Below, piece by piece: positions 27,874 to 37,118 of a DNA stretch of 64,000 bases. The notes beneath the pieces are model-generated. The model saw only the letters and a program-made list of their open reading frames with translations. It did no database searches and was not told the origin of the DNA. This stretch comes from Rhizobacter sp. Root1221. Lineage in GTDB: Bacteria; Pseudomonadota; Gammaproteobacteria; Burkholderiales; Burkholderiaceae_C. Location of the stretch: contig NZ_LMDI01000013.1 of the NCBI RefSeq assembly GCF_001425785.1, positions 1,606 through 65,605 of the forward strand. The letters are read 5' to 3'. Positions within the stretch are counted from its first letter, which is position 1, and each line of letters starts with the position of its first letter. The position numbers were made by a program, and so were the translations under genes.

Positions 27874-28727
27874 AAAGAAGCGAGTTCCGATTCACCGAGC
27901 GCCTGCGCGTGCGCTGGGCCGAAGTCGACATGCAGAAGATCGTCTTCAATGGCCACTACCTGATGTACATCGACACCGCCGTGTCGGGCTACTGGCGGGC
28001 CATGGCGGCACCGTACGAGGACACGCTGAAGTACCTCGGCGGCGACCTGTTCGTCCGCAAGTCCACGCTGGAATACCACGCACCGGCGCGTTTCGACGAC
28101 GTGCTCGACGTGGGCATCCGCTGCGGCCGCGTCGGCAACTCGTCGATGGTGTTCAACGGCGTGGTGTTCCGCCAGGACGAGGTGCTCGTCAGCGCGGAGC
28201 TGGTGTACGTGTTCGCCGATGCAGTGGCCCCCACGCCGAAGCCGGTGCCCCAGGAACTGCGCGAGCTGCTGCAGAACTTCGAGGCGGGGCGGCCCATGAC
28301 CAACGTGCGCGTGGGGTCCTGGGACGAACTGGGCGCCGATGCCCACCGCATCCGCACCACCGTGTTCATCGAGGAGCAGGGCATCCCGGCCGAGATGGAA
28401 TGGGACGATGCCGACCAGGGGTGTGTGCACGCCGTGGCCTACAACCACTTCGGCGCCCCGTTGGCCACCGGCCGGCTGCTGGAGCACGTGCCGGGTGTCG
28501 CGAAGATCGGCCGCATGGCCGTCTCGCAGCCGATGCGTGGCAGCCGCGTGGGCAAGGCCGTGCTCGACGCGCTGATGAAAACCGCCCGCGAGCGCGGCTA
28601 CCGCGAAGCGGTGCTGCACGCGCAGGTGTCTGCGTCGCCCTTCTACGTGCGGTCGGGCTTCGTGCCGCGCGGGCCGGTGTTCGACGAGGTGGGGATCCCC
28701 CACGTCGAGATGGTGTGCGCGCTGTGA
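27870..28727 (+). CDS. FadM/YbgC-type acyl-CoA thioesterase fused to a GNAT acetyltransferase
   Basis: A 285-residue two-domain protein. Residues about 5-130 are a hotdog-fold thioesterase with the catalytic segment RWAEVDMQKIVFNGHYLMYID. Residues about 140-285 are a GNAT domain of the ElaA-like type, with RTTVFIEEQGIPAEMEWD, IGRMAVSQPMRGSRVGKAVL and FYVRSGFVPRGPVFDEVGIPH. The fusion is recognisable from other Burkholderiales. The thioesterase part would hydrolyse short acyl-CoAs; the acceptor of the acetyltransferase is unknown. It is translationally coupled to the esterase. Confidence 0.88.
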   Translation: MKRSEFRFTERLRVRWAEVDMQKIVFNGHYLMYIDTAVSGYWRAMAAPYEDTLKYLGGDLFVRKSTLEYHAPARFDDVLDVGIRCGRVGNSSMVFNGVVFRQDEVLVSAELVYVFADAVAPTPKPVPQELRELLQNFEAGRPMTNVRVGSWDELGADAHRIRTTVFIEEQGIPAEMEWDDADQGCVHAVAYNHFGAPLATGRLLEHVPGVAKIGRMAVSQPMRGSRVGKAVLDALMKTARERGYREAVLHAQVSASPFYVRSGFVPRGPVFDEVGIPHVEMVCAL

Positions 28728-28738
28728 GAGTCAGCCTC

Positions 28739-29698
28739 TCAGGCCGTGGCGCGCTTGCGCCGTGCCGGCGGATCGGGCTTGAGCAGCGTGCGCACGCGGG
28801 TTCGCCGCACGGGCTGGGCCATCTCCTGCGTCTCGGTGCTTTCCGTGACGGCTTCCTGCGCACTCGCGTGAGACGGGGGGGCTTCGGCGTAACGCGGCGG
28901 CCAGTCCTTCAGCAGTGATCGGCGCAGCAGTGCCATGCCACCGGTGGCGCTGAACGTGCGCTCGAACACGTGGGTCACGAGCCGCTTGTTGACCCGCTCG
29001 GCGATCACGAGCGTGGAGCAGCGTGTGCCATAGGTCTGGTCGGGGGTGCGGATGAACGCCGATGACAGCACCTTCTCCCATTCCGCCGACACCCCGGTGT
29101 TGGGCAGTTCGCCATCGTCGGCCGGGGTGCGGTCGCCCAACGCCTCGAACAACCGGGCGGCGAGTGCGTCGACGGTTTCGCAGGTGCCGACGGCCTCGCG
29201 CACCGCGTCCTTCAGCACCTCGACCTTCGGCCACGGGGTGTCGAGCGTGCCGTTGGAGAGGCCGTAGAGCCCCCGCTCGAGGCGCACCGGGTGCGAGCTC
29301 TGGTTCGTGGCGTAGAAGCAGTCGCCCCGCTGGAAATCGGCGGCGATCAGGTTGAAGCCGTTGTAGCCGCTGAGGGCGGTGCGCATCCAGAAGCGGTCGG
29401 TGGTGGCGTCGCCAGCGAGCCAGCGCTGCACGATCTCGCCGCGCGACGGTGCGCCGGCATCGCGCGGGGCGGTGGGCGCACGCACGTTGGTGACCATGGC
29501 CATGCGGCCTTCGGCGGTGAGGCCGAGCCAGGTGCCGCCGGCCTCCAGGTCACGGCCGCCCAGGATGTCCGGCAGGCCGGGGCCGGGTGACCACCACGCG
29601 AGGCGGGCGGCGGGCCGGTTGAAGAATTCGTCGCGGTTCCCCGCCACCACGAGGGGGAAGCGGCGCGACTGGTCGATGGCGAGGGTCAGCAGGCACAT
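28739..29698 (-). CDS. NRDE/TANGO2 family protein
   Basis: A 319-residue protein starting MCLLTLA and containing the name-giving NRDE motif in VVAGNRDEFFNRPAARLAWW. The cysteine at position 2 is typical of Ntn-hydrolase-like members of this family. Bacterial members have no firmly established reaction; the animal relative TANGO2 has been linked to lipid and heme handling. The last 60 or so residues are basic and less conserved. Its start overlaps the end of the DUF4936 gene by 13 bases. Confidence 0.87.
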   Translation of the reverse strand: MCLLTLAIDQSRRFPLVVAGNRDEFFNRPAARLAWWSPGPGLPDILGGRDLEAGGTWLGLTAEGRMAMVTNVRAPTAPRDAGAPSRGEIVQRWLAGDATTDRFWMRTALSGYNGFNLIAADFQRGDCFYATNQSSHPVRLERGLYGLSNGTLDTPWPKVEVLKDAVREAVGTCETVDALAARLFEALGDRTPADDGELPNTGVSAEWEKVLSSAFIRTPDQTYGTRCSTLVIAERVNKRLVTHVFERTFSATGGMALLRRSLLKDWPPRYAEAPPSHASAQEAVTESTETQEMAQPVRRTRVRTLLKPDPPARRKRATA

Positions 29699-29997
29699 GG
29701 TACGAAGACCTCGACGTGGCGCGCGGTGCAGCCCAGCGGCGCCAACGCCTCGGCCGCGGACTGTTCGATCGATTGTTCAAGCGCCTCGGTGACCCCGTCG
29801 GGGTGCCCGGGCAACGCGTAGGTTTCCATCCAGGTGTGCCATCCATCAGCCGGTTCAGGCCGGCGCAACAGGCGGGCCTGCAGGCCGGGGAACCGGTTCC
29901 GCAGGCGCGTCTGGTGCGCCATGACCTCGGACTGCAACGCGGTCGCGTCTGCCGTCTTCGCTCGATAGTAGATGAACAACTCGCGGGCGACGGCCAT
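29686..29997 (-). CDS. DUF4936 family protein
   Basis: A 103-residue protein recognised as DUF4936, a small family typical of Burkholderiales with a ferredoxin-like fold by its strand/helix pattern. Visible segments are ELFIYYRAKTADA, LRNRFPGLQARLLRRPE and TWMETYALP; it ends in RHVEVFVPCAC. The function is unknown. The 13-base overlap with the NRDE gene implies they are co-expressed. Start is ATG at 29997. Confidence 0.8.
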   Translation of the reverse strand: MAVARELFIYYRAKTADATALQSEVMAHQTRLRNRFPGLQARLLRRPEPADGWHTWMETYALPGHPDGVTEALEQSIEQSAAEALAPLGCTARHVEVFVPCAC

Positions 29998-30118
29998 GGT
30001 GGTGGGCAGGGGTTGTGAACTTGTCGACGCAGATGCCTCCCTTGGTCAGGGGGGTACCGGATTCTCGCCGCGAGGTGTGCAGCGTGTCACGAACGGGCGG
30101 CAAGCCCCTGCGGGGGCG

Positions 30119-31060
30119 TCAGTCGATCAGGGCAAGCGCTCCCAGCGCGCCGATGGCGCCCAACGCGCCCACGGCACCCGCTGCGCCGAGATTGCGCACG
30201 CGGGTCTTGAGCTGCTTGCCGGTGCGCCACGCGCCGGCCTTGGCTGCGTCGCGCCAGCGGTTCGCGCCCACGCCGGCCGGGTTCAGCTTCAGCCGTCGCA
30301 GGTGGTCGTTCAACACCATCGCGTCGGTCAGCAGCAGGTTTTCGTCGGTCTTGAAAAAGAGCGACAGCGAGATCGAGACTTCACTGGGGCCATTGCGCAC
30401 GTGGTGCCCCGCCACGAACGGGATGTGCAGCGTGTCGCCGGGCTGGAAGTCGTACGTGGTGGCGAGCGCGTCCATCTCCGGCCGCCACAAGGGCCGCTTG
30501 CCCGAGTACGCCACCAGGCTCTCGCGCACGTCGGCGTTCATCACGGCAGGGTCCCATTGCGGGAACACCGAGATCTGCTTGCTTCCCTGGAACTGCATCA
30601 GGAAGTTGGTGTAGCGGTCGATGTGGAACGGCGTGATGCTGTCGGGCGACGAGATGAACAGGTACATCTTCGGGTCGTTAGGCTGGCCGCGGGTGCCGGC
30701 GGCGTCGAGCACGCCGCGCACGTCCTTCATCAGCTCCCGGTACAGCGGGTGGAACGATCCGTCACGGTCCGGTTCGCGGATCATGATGTACGAGTTCGAC
30801 GTCTTCAGCGTGTCGATGGTCTCCTCGATCGACATGCCGTTCGCGTGGTCGCGGGCGGCGGTCTCGAAGTTGTCGCTGCGCTTCAACTTGCCGCTCGAGT
30901 AGTGCACCTGCCAGTCCGGCAGCGTGGGGATCATCCGGGCGAGGTTCGACATCTCGAGCGCCGGGTGGCCCAGCAGCCGGTGCTTGAACATGAAGGGTTC
31001 GCGGTCGAACAGGTCGGGCCGGACGTCCTCGGCGAAACAGGTCATGCGTGTACTGGTCAC
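30119..31060 (-). CDS. cupin-like (JmjC-related) domain protein with C-terminal hydrophobic helix
   Basis: A 313-residue protein of the cupin_8/JmjC-like type. The likely iron ligands are His and Asp of TPFHIDRYTNFL and a later histidine in PFVAGHHVRNG, which suggests a 2-oxoglutarate-dependent oxygenase fold. The core ends near residue 240. The last 30 residues form an Ala/Gly/Leu-rich hydrophobic stretch (AAGAVGALGAIGALGALALI) that could anchor the protein in the membrane. GTG at 31060 has GGAG eight bases upstream; ATG at 31045 is possible. Substrate unknown. Confidence 0.78.
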   Translation of the reverse strand: MTSTRMTCFAEDVRPDLFDREPFMFKHRLLGHPALEMSNLARMIPTLPDWQVHYSSGKLKRSDNFETAARDHANGMSIEETIDTLKTSNSYIMIREPDRDGSFHPLYRELMKDVRGVLDAAGTRGQPNDPKMYLFISSPDSITPFHIDRYTNFLMQFQGSKQISVFPQWDPAVMNADVRESLVAYSGKRPLWRPEMDALATTYDFQPGDTLHIPFVAGHHVRNGPSEVSISLSLFFKTDENLLLTDAMVLNDHLRRLKLNPAGVGANRWRDAAKAGAWRTGKQLKTRVRNLGAAGAVGALGAIGALGALALID

Positions 31061-31198
31061 GGGCGTTGCTCCAATGCGGTCTTCGATGAGACGGCAGTGT
31101 GCAGAGCCCGCAAGATGGGCGCAGTCACGCGTTCGAGGGGAGGGGGCGTGCCTCCCGCCGTGATCGTGAACTATTGACACCCCTGCCCGAGGGGGAGG

Positions 31199-32140
31199 TC
31201 AGTCAGCCGCTTCGGTGGTGACCTCGTAGGGCATGGGCGCCTGCGTGAGCAGCGGTCCGTCGGCGGCGCCCAGGTGCAGCGTGCCGTCGTTCAGTGCCGC
31301 GAGTTTCATCTCGGCGAGCACGCTGCTGCCACCGGGGGCTCCCGGCAGGGTCACCGCGTTGACCACCATGCCGGCGGGCTGGCCCGGGTCGGCGCTGTGG
31401 AAGATTTCCTGGCCGGCCGCAGCCGGGGCCGCACCGAAGAACAAGTAGGTGCGGCGCTTGATGGTGCCGCGGTACTGGCTGCGGGCCACGATTTCCTGGC
31501 CGGGGTAGCAGCCCTTCTTGAAGTCGACCCCGCCGATCAGTTCGTAATTCAGCATCTGGGGCACGAACTGGTCCACCGTGGGGGCCTCGATGGCGGCGAC
31601 ACCGCTCTGCACCTCGCCCCAGCGCCAGGCGGCCAGGTCGAGGGCGGGCAACGCGGGGGCGGCCGTGCCGGCCGGTGCCACCCACAGATAGCGGGCGGCG
31701 CTGGCCACGTCGGGCAGGCGAACCACGCTGGCACCATCACGTTCGGTGCGGCCCCAGATGGCGGCGGGTGCGGCGGCGCCCAGCCAGGCCGTGGCCGACG
31801 GGCCGGCGAGGCCCAGGCGCTGCAGGTCGGCCGTGGCGTCGGTGAGCTTGCACTTCGCGCGCAGCACGAACATCGACAGGCGCTTGAGCGTGGCGGGCAG
31901 CACGTCGGCGCTGCACAGCAGCAGCACCTCGTCGGCGGACGTCTTCCAGGCGGTGAAACTCGCGAGCAGCCGCCCCTTGGCCGAGCAGTAGCCGGCCAGG
32001 CGCGCGCGGGTGGTGTCGAGCAGCGCGAAGTCGTTGGTGAGCTGGCCGTGCAGGAAGGCGGCGGCGTCCGCGCCGGCGGCGCGGATGGCGCCGAGGTGCG
32101 CCAGGGGCACGGCGCCGTCGAGTGTGAAGTGGCTGGTCAT
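31199..32140 (-). CDS. ygfZ: folate-binding protein YgfZ/CAF17-like
   Basis: A 313-residue protein related to the glycine-cleavage T protein, needed for repair or assembly of some iron-sulfur enzymes. It has the hallmark motif KGCYPGQEIVARSQYRG and the early FLHGQLTNDF. The ATG at 32140 marks the start of family sequence; the frame is open far upstream only because it shadows mltG and tmk. It is divergent from mltG, with 66 bases between the starts. Confidence 0.93.
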   Translation of the reverse strand: MTSHFTLDGAVPLAHLGAIRAAGADAAAFLHGQLTNDFALLDTTRARLAGYCSAKGRLLASFTAWKTSADEVLLLCSADVLPATLKRLSMFVLRAKCKLTDATADLQRLGLAGPSATAWLGAAAPAAIWGRTERDGASVVRLPDVASAARYLWVAPAGTAAPALPALDLAAWRWGEVQSGVAAIEAPTVDQFVPQMLNYELIGGVDFKKGCYPGQEIVARSQYRGTIKRRTYLFFGAAPAAAGQEIFHSADPGQPAGMVVNAVTLPGAPGGSSVLAEMKLAALNDGTLHLGAADGPLLTQAPMPYEVTTEAAD

Positions 32141-32206
32141 GTGGCGATTATGATCACGGCCCCGTCCTCGCATTGTCCCTGGGGTCTCCGCCCCCATATC
32201 CACCTC

Positions 32207-33193
32207 GTGAAGTTCCTGCGCCGTTGCCTGTTGCTGATCGTGCTTGCCGCCCTGGCGGTGGGAGGTGCGGCCGTGTGGTGGTTGCAGGCGCCGCTGGCGC
32301 TGGCGGCCGACTCGGTCGAAGTCTCCATCGAACCCGGCACGTCGCCGCGCGAGGTGGCCAACCTGTGGTCGCAGGCGGGCGTGCGGTCGAATGCCTTCCT
32401 GCTGTACGAGTGGTTCCGCTGGTCGGGCCAGGCCCGCAAGATCCGGGCGGGCAGCTACCAGATCGGGCAGGGCACCACGCCGCGCGCGCTGCTCGACAAG
32501 ATGGTGCGGGGCGACGAGGTGCTCGCCAACGTGCGACTGATCGACGGCTGGACGTTCCGGCAGTTCCGCGCGGAACTGGCCCGCGCGCCCGACCTGAAGC
32601 AGACCACCGCCGGCATGAGCGAGGCCGAGCTGATGGCGGCCATCGGGGCCCCGGGCCTGCCGCCCGAGGGGCGGTTTTTCCCCGACACGTATGCCTTCAG
32701 CAAGGGGGCGAGCGACCTGGTGGTGCTCAAGCGCGCCCACCGCACCATGCAGCGGCAGCTGGCCGCGGCCTGGGAGGAGCGGGCCTCTGGCACGCCGCTC
32801 AAGTCGATGGACGAGGCGCTGGTGCTGGCGTCCATCGTCGAGAAGGAAACCGGCGTGGCCTCGGAACGCGGGCTCGTGGCCGGCGTGTTCGTCAACCGCC
32901 TGAAGATCGGCATGCCGCTGCAGACCGACCCCACGGTGATCTACGGGCTGGGGCCGTCTTTCGACGGCAACCTGCGCAAACGCGACCTGCAGACCGACGG
33001 CCCGTACAACAGCTACCTGCGCGCAGGCCTGCCGCCCACGCCCATCGCGATGCCGGGCAAGGCCGCGCTGCTGGCCGCCGTGCGGCCCGACCCCACGAAG
33101 GCGCTGTACTTCGTGGCCAAGGGCAACGGCACGAGCCAGTTCAGTGACAACCTCGCCGATCACAACCGCGCGGTCAACCAGTACCAACGCTGA
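32207..33193 (+). CDS. mltG: endolytic murein transglycosylase MltG
   Basis: A 328-residue protein with one N-terminal membrane helix ([18 protein letters not shown]) and a periplasmic YceG-like domain. It has the FFPDTYAF segment and the catalytic glutamate in [10 protein letters not shown], then [12 protein letters not shown] and [19 protein letters not shown]. It cleaves nascent glycan strands and limits their length. GTG at 32207 gives the expected short cytoplasmic N-terminus; ATG at 32150 would add 19 residues. It heads the mltG-tmk-holB-pilZ-tatD block. Confidence 0.94.
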   Translation: MKFLRRCLLLIVLAALAVGGAAVWWLQAPLALAADSVEVSIEPGTSPREVANLWSQAGVRSNAFLLYEWFRWSGQARKIRAGSYQIGQGTTPRALLDKMVRGDEVLANVRLIDGWTFRQFRAELARAPDLKQTTAGMSEAELMAAIGAPGLPPEGRFFPDTYAFSKGASDLVVLKRAHRTMQRQLAAAWEERASGTPLKSMDEALVLASIVEKETGVASERGLVAGVFVNRLKIGMPLQTDPTVIYGLGPSFDGNLRKRDLQTDGPYNSYLRAGLPPTPIAMPGKAALLAAVRPDPTKALYFVAKGNGTSQFSDNLADHNRAVNQYQR

Positions 33194-33206
33194 AAGAGGT
33201 TTCCCC

Positions 33207-33818
33207 GTGGGTGGACGATTCATCAGCTTCGAAGGCATCGACGGTGCGGGCAAGTCCACGCACATCGAGGCGCTGGCCCAGCGCTGGCGCGCGGCCGGCC
33301 AGGAGGTGGTGCTGACCCGCGAGCCCGGGGGCACCGACCTCGCCGAGCGCCTGCGCGACCAGGTGCTGCACACCGCGATGGACCCGCTCACCGAGGCGCT
33401 GCTGGTGTTCGCCGCCCGGCGCGACCACCTGCGCGAGGTCATCCGTCCGGCGCTGGCCGCCGGCCACACCGTGTTGTGCGACCGCTTCACCGACGCCACC
33501 TTCGCCTACCAGGGCGGTGGCCGCGGTTTCGACCCGCACGTGCTCGCCACGCTCGAAGGCTGGGTGCAGGAAGGGTTGCAGCCCGCCTTGACGGTCTGGT
33601 TCGACCTGCCGGCCGCCACCGCCGCAGGGCGCCGGGCCGCTGCCCGCACGCCTGACCGCTTCGAGCAGCAGGACACCGATTTCTTCGAACGGGTGCGTGC
33701 CGGCTACCAGGCGCGCCTGGAGCAGGACCCGGGCCGGTTCGTGCGGCTCGACGCCGCCCGCACCCGCGACGAGGTGTGGGCCCAACTGGTCACCGAACTG
33801 GAGCAGCGCGGATGGTAG
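33207..33818 (+). CDS. tmk: thymidylate kinase
   Basis: A 203-residue kinase that phosphorylates dTMP. It opens with [15 protein letters not shown] (P-loop), followed by [12 protein letters not shown] and the [17 protein letters not shown] motif. The GTG start at 33207 has AAAGAGG seven bases upstream. It overlaps holB by seven bases, so the replication proteins are co-translated. Confidence 0.95.
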   Translation: MGGRFISFEGIDGAGKSTHIEALAQRWRAAGQEVVLTREPGGTDLAERLRDQVLHTAMDPLTEALLVFAARRDHLREVIRPALAAGHTVLCDRFTDATFAYQGGGRGFDPHVLATLEGWVQEGLQPALTVWFDLPAATAAGRRAAARTPDRFEQQDTDFFERVRAGYQARLEQDPGRFVRLDAARTRDEVWAQLVTELEQRGW

Positions 33819-34816
33819 GTCCTGACGGCGCCCTGCCGCTCCCCTGGCTCGCCGGCCCGCTGGCCCACGCGCTGCGCACGCAGCAGGGACATGCGCTGCT
33901 CGTGCACGGCCCGCAGGGCATCGGCCAGTTCGAACTGGCGTTGTCGCTCGCCCAGAGCTGGCTGTGTGAACAACGCACGGGCGACCAGGCCTGCGGCCAC
34001 TGCGCCAGCTGCCACCTGGTGCAGGCCCGGTCGCATCCGGACCTGCTGGTGCTGCTGCCCGAGGCGCTGAGCGAGGCGCTCGGGTGGTCCACCGACGACA
34101 CCGCCAGCGACAAGGCGTCCAAGGCCAAGCCCAGCAAGGAACTGAAGGTCGAGGCCATCCGCGCCGCGGTGCTGTTCGCGCAGACCACGTCCGCGCGCGG
34201 GCGGGGCAAGGTGGTGCTGGTGCACCCGGCCGAGCGCATGAACATGATCTCCAGCAACACCTTGCTGAAGACGCTCGAGGAGCCGCCCGGCGCGGCCCGG
34301 TTCATCCTGAGCTGCGGTGCGCCCCAGGACCTGCTGCCCACCATCCGCAGCCGCTGCCAGGCCGTGCCGCTGGCGCTGCCCGACGCCGAGGTGGCCCGCC
34401 AGTGGCTCGCCAGCCACCAGGTGGCCCAGCCCGAGGTGCTGCTGGCGGCCGCCGGTGGCCAGCCGCTCGAAGCGCTCGCGTGGTCGAAGGACGGGCTCGA
34501 CGCCGTCACCTGGACACGCCTGCCCCGCCAATTGGCCGCGGGGGAGGCCGGCACGCTCGCCACCTGGCCGCTGCCTCGCCTGCTCGACGCGATGCACAAG
34601 CTTTGCCACGACGCCATGTGCGTGGCCTGCGATGCACCCCCCCGCTACTACCCGCCGGCGGCCCTGCCCAAGGCCGGGTCGGTGGCGGCGCTGAACGCCT
34701 GGTCCAAGGAACTCGGCACCGTGCTGCGCCACGCCGAGCACCCGTGGAGCGGCCCGCTGATGGTGGAGTCGCTGGTGCTCAAGGCGAGGAACGCCCTCGC
34801 GCCCCGCGCCAACTGA
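33812..34816 (+). CDS. holB: DNA polymerase III subunit delta'
   Basis: A 334-residue clamp-loader subunit. It has [17 protein letters not shown] (a degenerate P-loop lacking the lysine, as expected for delta'), the zinc cluster [30 protein letters not shown] and the SRC motif IRSRCQAV. A lysine-rich insert ([13 protein letters not shown]) precedes the RFC-type core. Start is ATG at 33812, overlapping the tmk stop. Forms the loader with delta and gamma/tau. Confidence 0.94.
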   Translation: MVGPDGALPLPWLAGPLAHALRTQQGHALLVHGPQGIGQFELALSLAQSWLCEQRTGDQACGHCASCHLVQARSHPDLLVLLPEALSEALGWSTDDTASDKASKAKPSKELKVEAIRAAVLFAQTTSARGRGKVVLVHPAERMNMISSNTLLKTLEEPPGAARFILSCGAPQDLLPTIRSRCQAVPLALPDAEVARQWLASHQVAQPEVLLAAAGGQPLEALAWSKDGLDAVTWTRLPRQLAAGEAGTLATWPLPRLLDAMHKLCHDAMCVACDAPPRYYPPAALPKAGSVAALNAWSKELGTVLRHAEHPWSGPLMVESLVLKARNALAPRAN

Positions 34817-34868
34817 TGCGCATATCCCCTGGCCAACGCGCGGCCGCCGCTTCGTTACACTGCAGACC

Positions 34869-35270
34869 ATGAGCGAACCCACCGCCACCCCCCGTCCGAT
34901 GGGCACCACCACGCTGGCCGCCGCGAATGCACCGCGGCCCAGCGTGATCCAGCTCGTTTTCCGCGAAAAGGGCGCGCTGTACGCGGCCTACATCCCCGTC
35001 TTCACCGACGGCGGCCTGTTCGTGCCTACCACCCGTGAGTACAAGCTCGGCGAAGACATCTACCTGCTGCTGTCCCTCCCGGACGACCCACAGCGTTACC
35101 CGGTGGCCGGCAAGGTCGCCTGGATCACGCCGGCCAACGCGTCCGGCGGCCGCACCCAAGGGGTGGGCGTGCGCTTCCCCGGCGACGAAAAGACCCGCCT
35201 GCTGCGCCTGAAGATCGAGGAAATCCTCGGCACGTCGATTGCATCGGCCAAGCCCACCCAGACCATCTGA
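34869..35270 (+). CDS. pilZ: PilZ-domain protein, type IV pilus type
   Basis: A 133-residue protein with the PilZ fold (VIQLVFREKGALYAAYIP, GGLFVPTTREYKLGEDIYLLLSLPDD, VAWITPANASGG). It lacks the RxxxR motif that binds cyclic-di-GMP, as is usual for the PilZ proper found beside holB, which works in type IV pilus assembly. It sits in the conserved tmk-holB-pilZ-tatD order. Confidence 0.9.
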   Translation: MSEPTATPRPMGTTTLAAANAPRPSVIQLVFREKGALYAAYIPVFTDGGLFVPTTREYKLGEDIYLLLSLPDDPQRYPVAGKVAWITPANASGGRTQGVGVRFPGDEKTRLLRLKIEEILGTSIASAKPTQTI

Positions 35271-35312
35271 CCTTGCCGGCCGCGGCCTCCCTCGGCCGCC
35301 CCTTGCCTGCCC

Positions 35313-36092
35313 ATGTTCGTCGATTCCCACTGCCACCTGGCCTTCCCCGAACTGCGGGCCAAGCTGCCCGAGATCCGTGCCGCCATGGCCGAGGCCCGGG
35401 TCGATCGCGCGCTGTGCATCTGCACCACGCTCGAGGAATTCGACGACGTGCACTCGCTCGCCACGGAATTCGACAACTTCTGGTCGTCGGTGGGCGTGCA
35501 CCCCGACAACGAGGACGTGCGCGAACCCGACGTCGCCACCCTCGTGGCCCTGGCCGCCCGCCCGCGGGTGGTGGCCATCGGCGAGACCGGACTCGACTAC
35601 TACCGCCTGAACGGGCGCAGCGTGGCCGACATGGAATGGCAGCGCGAGCGCTTTCGCGTGCACATCCGCGCGTCGAAAGAAACGGGGCTGCCGCTCGTGA
35701 TCCACACCCGCAGCAGCTCGGACGACACCGTGGCGGTGCTGAAGGAGGAGGGCGGTGACGCCGGGGTTTTCCACTGCTTCACCGAATCCATGGCCGTGGC
35801 CCGTGCCGCGCTCGACCTGGGTTTCTACATCTCGTTTTCCGGCATCCTGACGTTCAAGAACGCGGCCGACCTGCGCGAGGTGGCCGCCTACGTGCCCCTC
35901 GACCGCTGCCTGATCGAAACCGACAGCCCCTACCTGGCGCCCGTGCCCTACCGCGGCAAGACCAACAACCCGTCCTACGTGCCCTATGTGGCCCGGCAGA
36001 TCGCCGAGTTGAAGGGGGTGCCGGTCGAGGCCATCGCCCAGGCCACCACCGAGAATTTCGAACGCCTGTTCCCCGTCCGCCAGCGTGTCTGA
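35313..36092 (+). CDS. TatD-family metal-dependent hydrolase
   Basis: A 259-residue TIM-barrel hydrolase. Metal ligands are seen in MFVDSHCHLAF, IGETGLDYYR, LVIHTRSSSDD, GVFHCFTES and IETDSPYLAPVPYRG. Family members act as metal-dependent deoxyribonucleases or related phosphoesterases. ATG at 35313 begins family sequence directly. It closes the replication/pilus block. Confidence 0.93.
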   Translation: MFVDSHCHLAFPELRAKLPEIRAAMAEARVDRALCICTTLEEFDDVHSLATEFDNFWSSVGVHPDNEDVREPDVATLVALAARPRVVAIGETGLDYYRLNGRSVADMEWQRERFRVHIRASKETGLPLVIHTRSSSDDTVAVLKEEGGDAGVFHCFTESMAVARAALDLGFYISFSGILTFKNAADLREVAAYVPLDRCLIETDSPYLAPVPYRGKTNNPSYVPYVARQIAELKGVPVEAIAQATTENFERLFPVRQRV

Positions 36093-36210
36093 CGGGACAA
36101 GGTTGTCTGGGAACTTCTGACACGCCGTTTGGCGCGGGGCCGACTTACCGGAAATGCCCCCGGTCCCTACAGTTCATGCATCGACTTCCCCTGTTCACCG
36201 GAGAATTCAC

Positions 36211-36423
36211 ATGCAGACCTCAGACACCCTGGCCATTGCCAACCCCTTCGCGCTGATGCTCAACCCGGCCGAAGTGTTCCAGGCCATCGGGCGGTCCGAT
36301 CGCCTCGAGCGTCTGCAGCGTCGTGTGTGCCGCCCGCTGGACAAGCCGCTGATCGCCCACGTGCCGGCCGATTTCAGCGACTACGACCACGCCATCGACG
36401 CCGAACCCGAAACCGATGAATGA
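36211..36423 (+). CDS. small conserved hypothetical protein
   Basis: A 70-residue protein with no recognised domain. It has an N-terminal segment NPFALMLNPAEVFQAIGRSD, a basic centre (RLERLQRRVCRP) and a strongly acidic end (DAEPETDE). The start is supported by GGAG eight bases before ATG 36211, and a terminator hairpin follows the stop, so it looks like a genuine monocistronic gene. An in-frame ATG at 36154 lacks a ribosome-binding site. Function unknown. Confidence 0.75.
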   Translation: MQTSDTLAIANPFALMLNPAEVFQAIGRSDRLERLQRRVCRPLDKPLIAHVPADFSDYDHAIDAEPETDE

Positions 36424-36429
36424 GGGTTG

Positions 36430-36452
36430 ACCGAGGGTAAACCCTCGGTTTC
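36430..36452 (+). terminator. intrinsic terminator after the small gene
   Basis: ACCGAGGG at 36430-36437 pairs with CCCTCGGT at 36442-36449 around TAAA, followed by TTC. It lies six bases after the stop codon and separates this gene from the ccm operon. Confidence 0.65.
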
Positions 36453-36500
36453 GCCTGGCCGCCTCGGCGCACCCGCGCCGTGTTGCAGAATCCAGGCCGC

Positions 36501-37118
36501 ATGTTGACCCTTCACGACCTCGCCTGCGCCAAGGGCGAACGCCTCCTCTTCAAGGGTGTGCATTGCACACTCGAACGCGGCGCATGGCTCCACGTCACCG
36601 GTGCCAACGGCATCGGCAAGACGAGCCTGCTGCGCCTGCTGTGCGGCCTCTCACCCCCCGCCACCGGAGAAATCCGGTGGGACGGCGAGCCCATCCAAGC
36701 GCTGGGTGAAACCTGGCGGCGCCAGTTGCTCTACATCGGCCACGACAGTGGCCTGCAGGGCATGCTCAGCGCACGCGAGAACCTGCGGGTGGCCGCGGCA
36801 CTGGCCGGGTCCCGCCCGTCCGACACCGAACTCACCGCTGCGCTCGCCCGGCTCGGCCTGGCCGGCCGCGCCCATCTGCCGGCCCGGTTCCTGTCCCAGG
36901 GACAGAAGCGCCGCGTGGCGCTCGCCCGCCTCGTGGACAGCACCGCGCCGGTCTGGGTGCTGGACGAACCCTTTGTCGCGATCGACGGTGAAGCGCTCCA
37001 GGTGCTGTCCGGGCTGATCGCCGCGCACCTCGAACGCGGTGGCCTGGCCGTGCTCACGAGCCACCAGGCCGTCGACATCCCCGGCCGTTCCGGCCAGTTG
37101 CTGGAGCTGACCCGATGA
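36501..37118 (+). CDS. ccmA: heme exporter ATP-binding protein CcmA
   Basis: A 205-residue ABC ATPase with Walker A GANGIGKTSLLRLL, signature FLSQGQKRRVAL and Walker B VWVLDEPFVAID. With CcmB, C and D it forms the complex that releases holo-CcmE during cytochrome c maturation. ATG at 36501 starts family sequence. It overlaps ccmB by ATGA. First gene of the nine-gene ccm operon. Confidence 0.95.
   Translation: MLTLHDLACAKGERLLFKGVHCTLERGAWLHVTGANGIGKTSLLRLLCGLSPPATGEIRWDGEPIQALGETWRRQLLYIGHDSGLQGMLSARENLRVAAALAGSRPSDTELTAALARLGLAGRAHLPARFLSQGQKRRVALARLVDSTAPVWVLDEPFVAIDGEALQVLSGLIAAHLERGGLAVLTSHQAVDIPGRSGQLLELTR

Noticed and set aside
30104-30117. GCCCC/GGGGC hairpin near the end of the cupin-like gene as a terminator
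   Set aside because: Short stem with a small loop and no T-run on either strand.
32150-32206. ATG at 32150 as the mltG start
   Set aside because: The added 19 residues are not membrane-helix or family sequence; GTG at 32207 places the transmembrane helix at the usual position.
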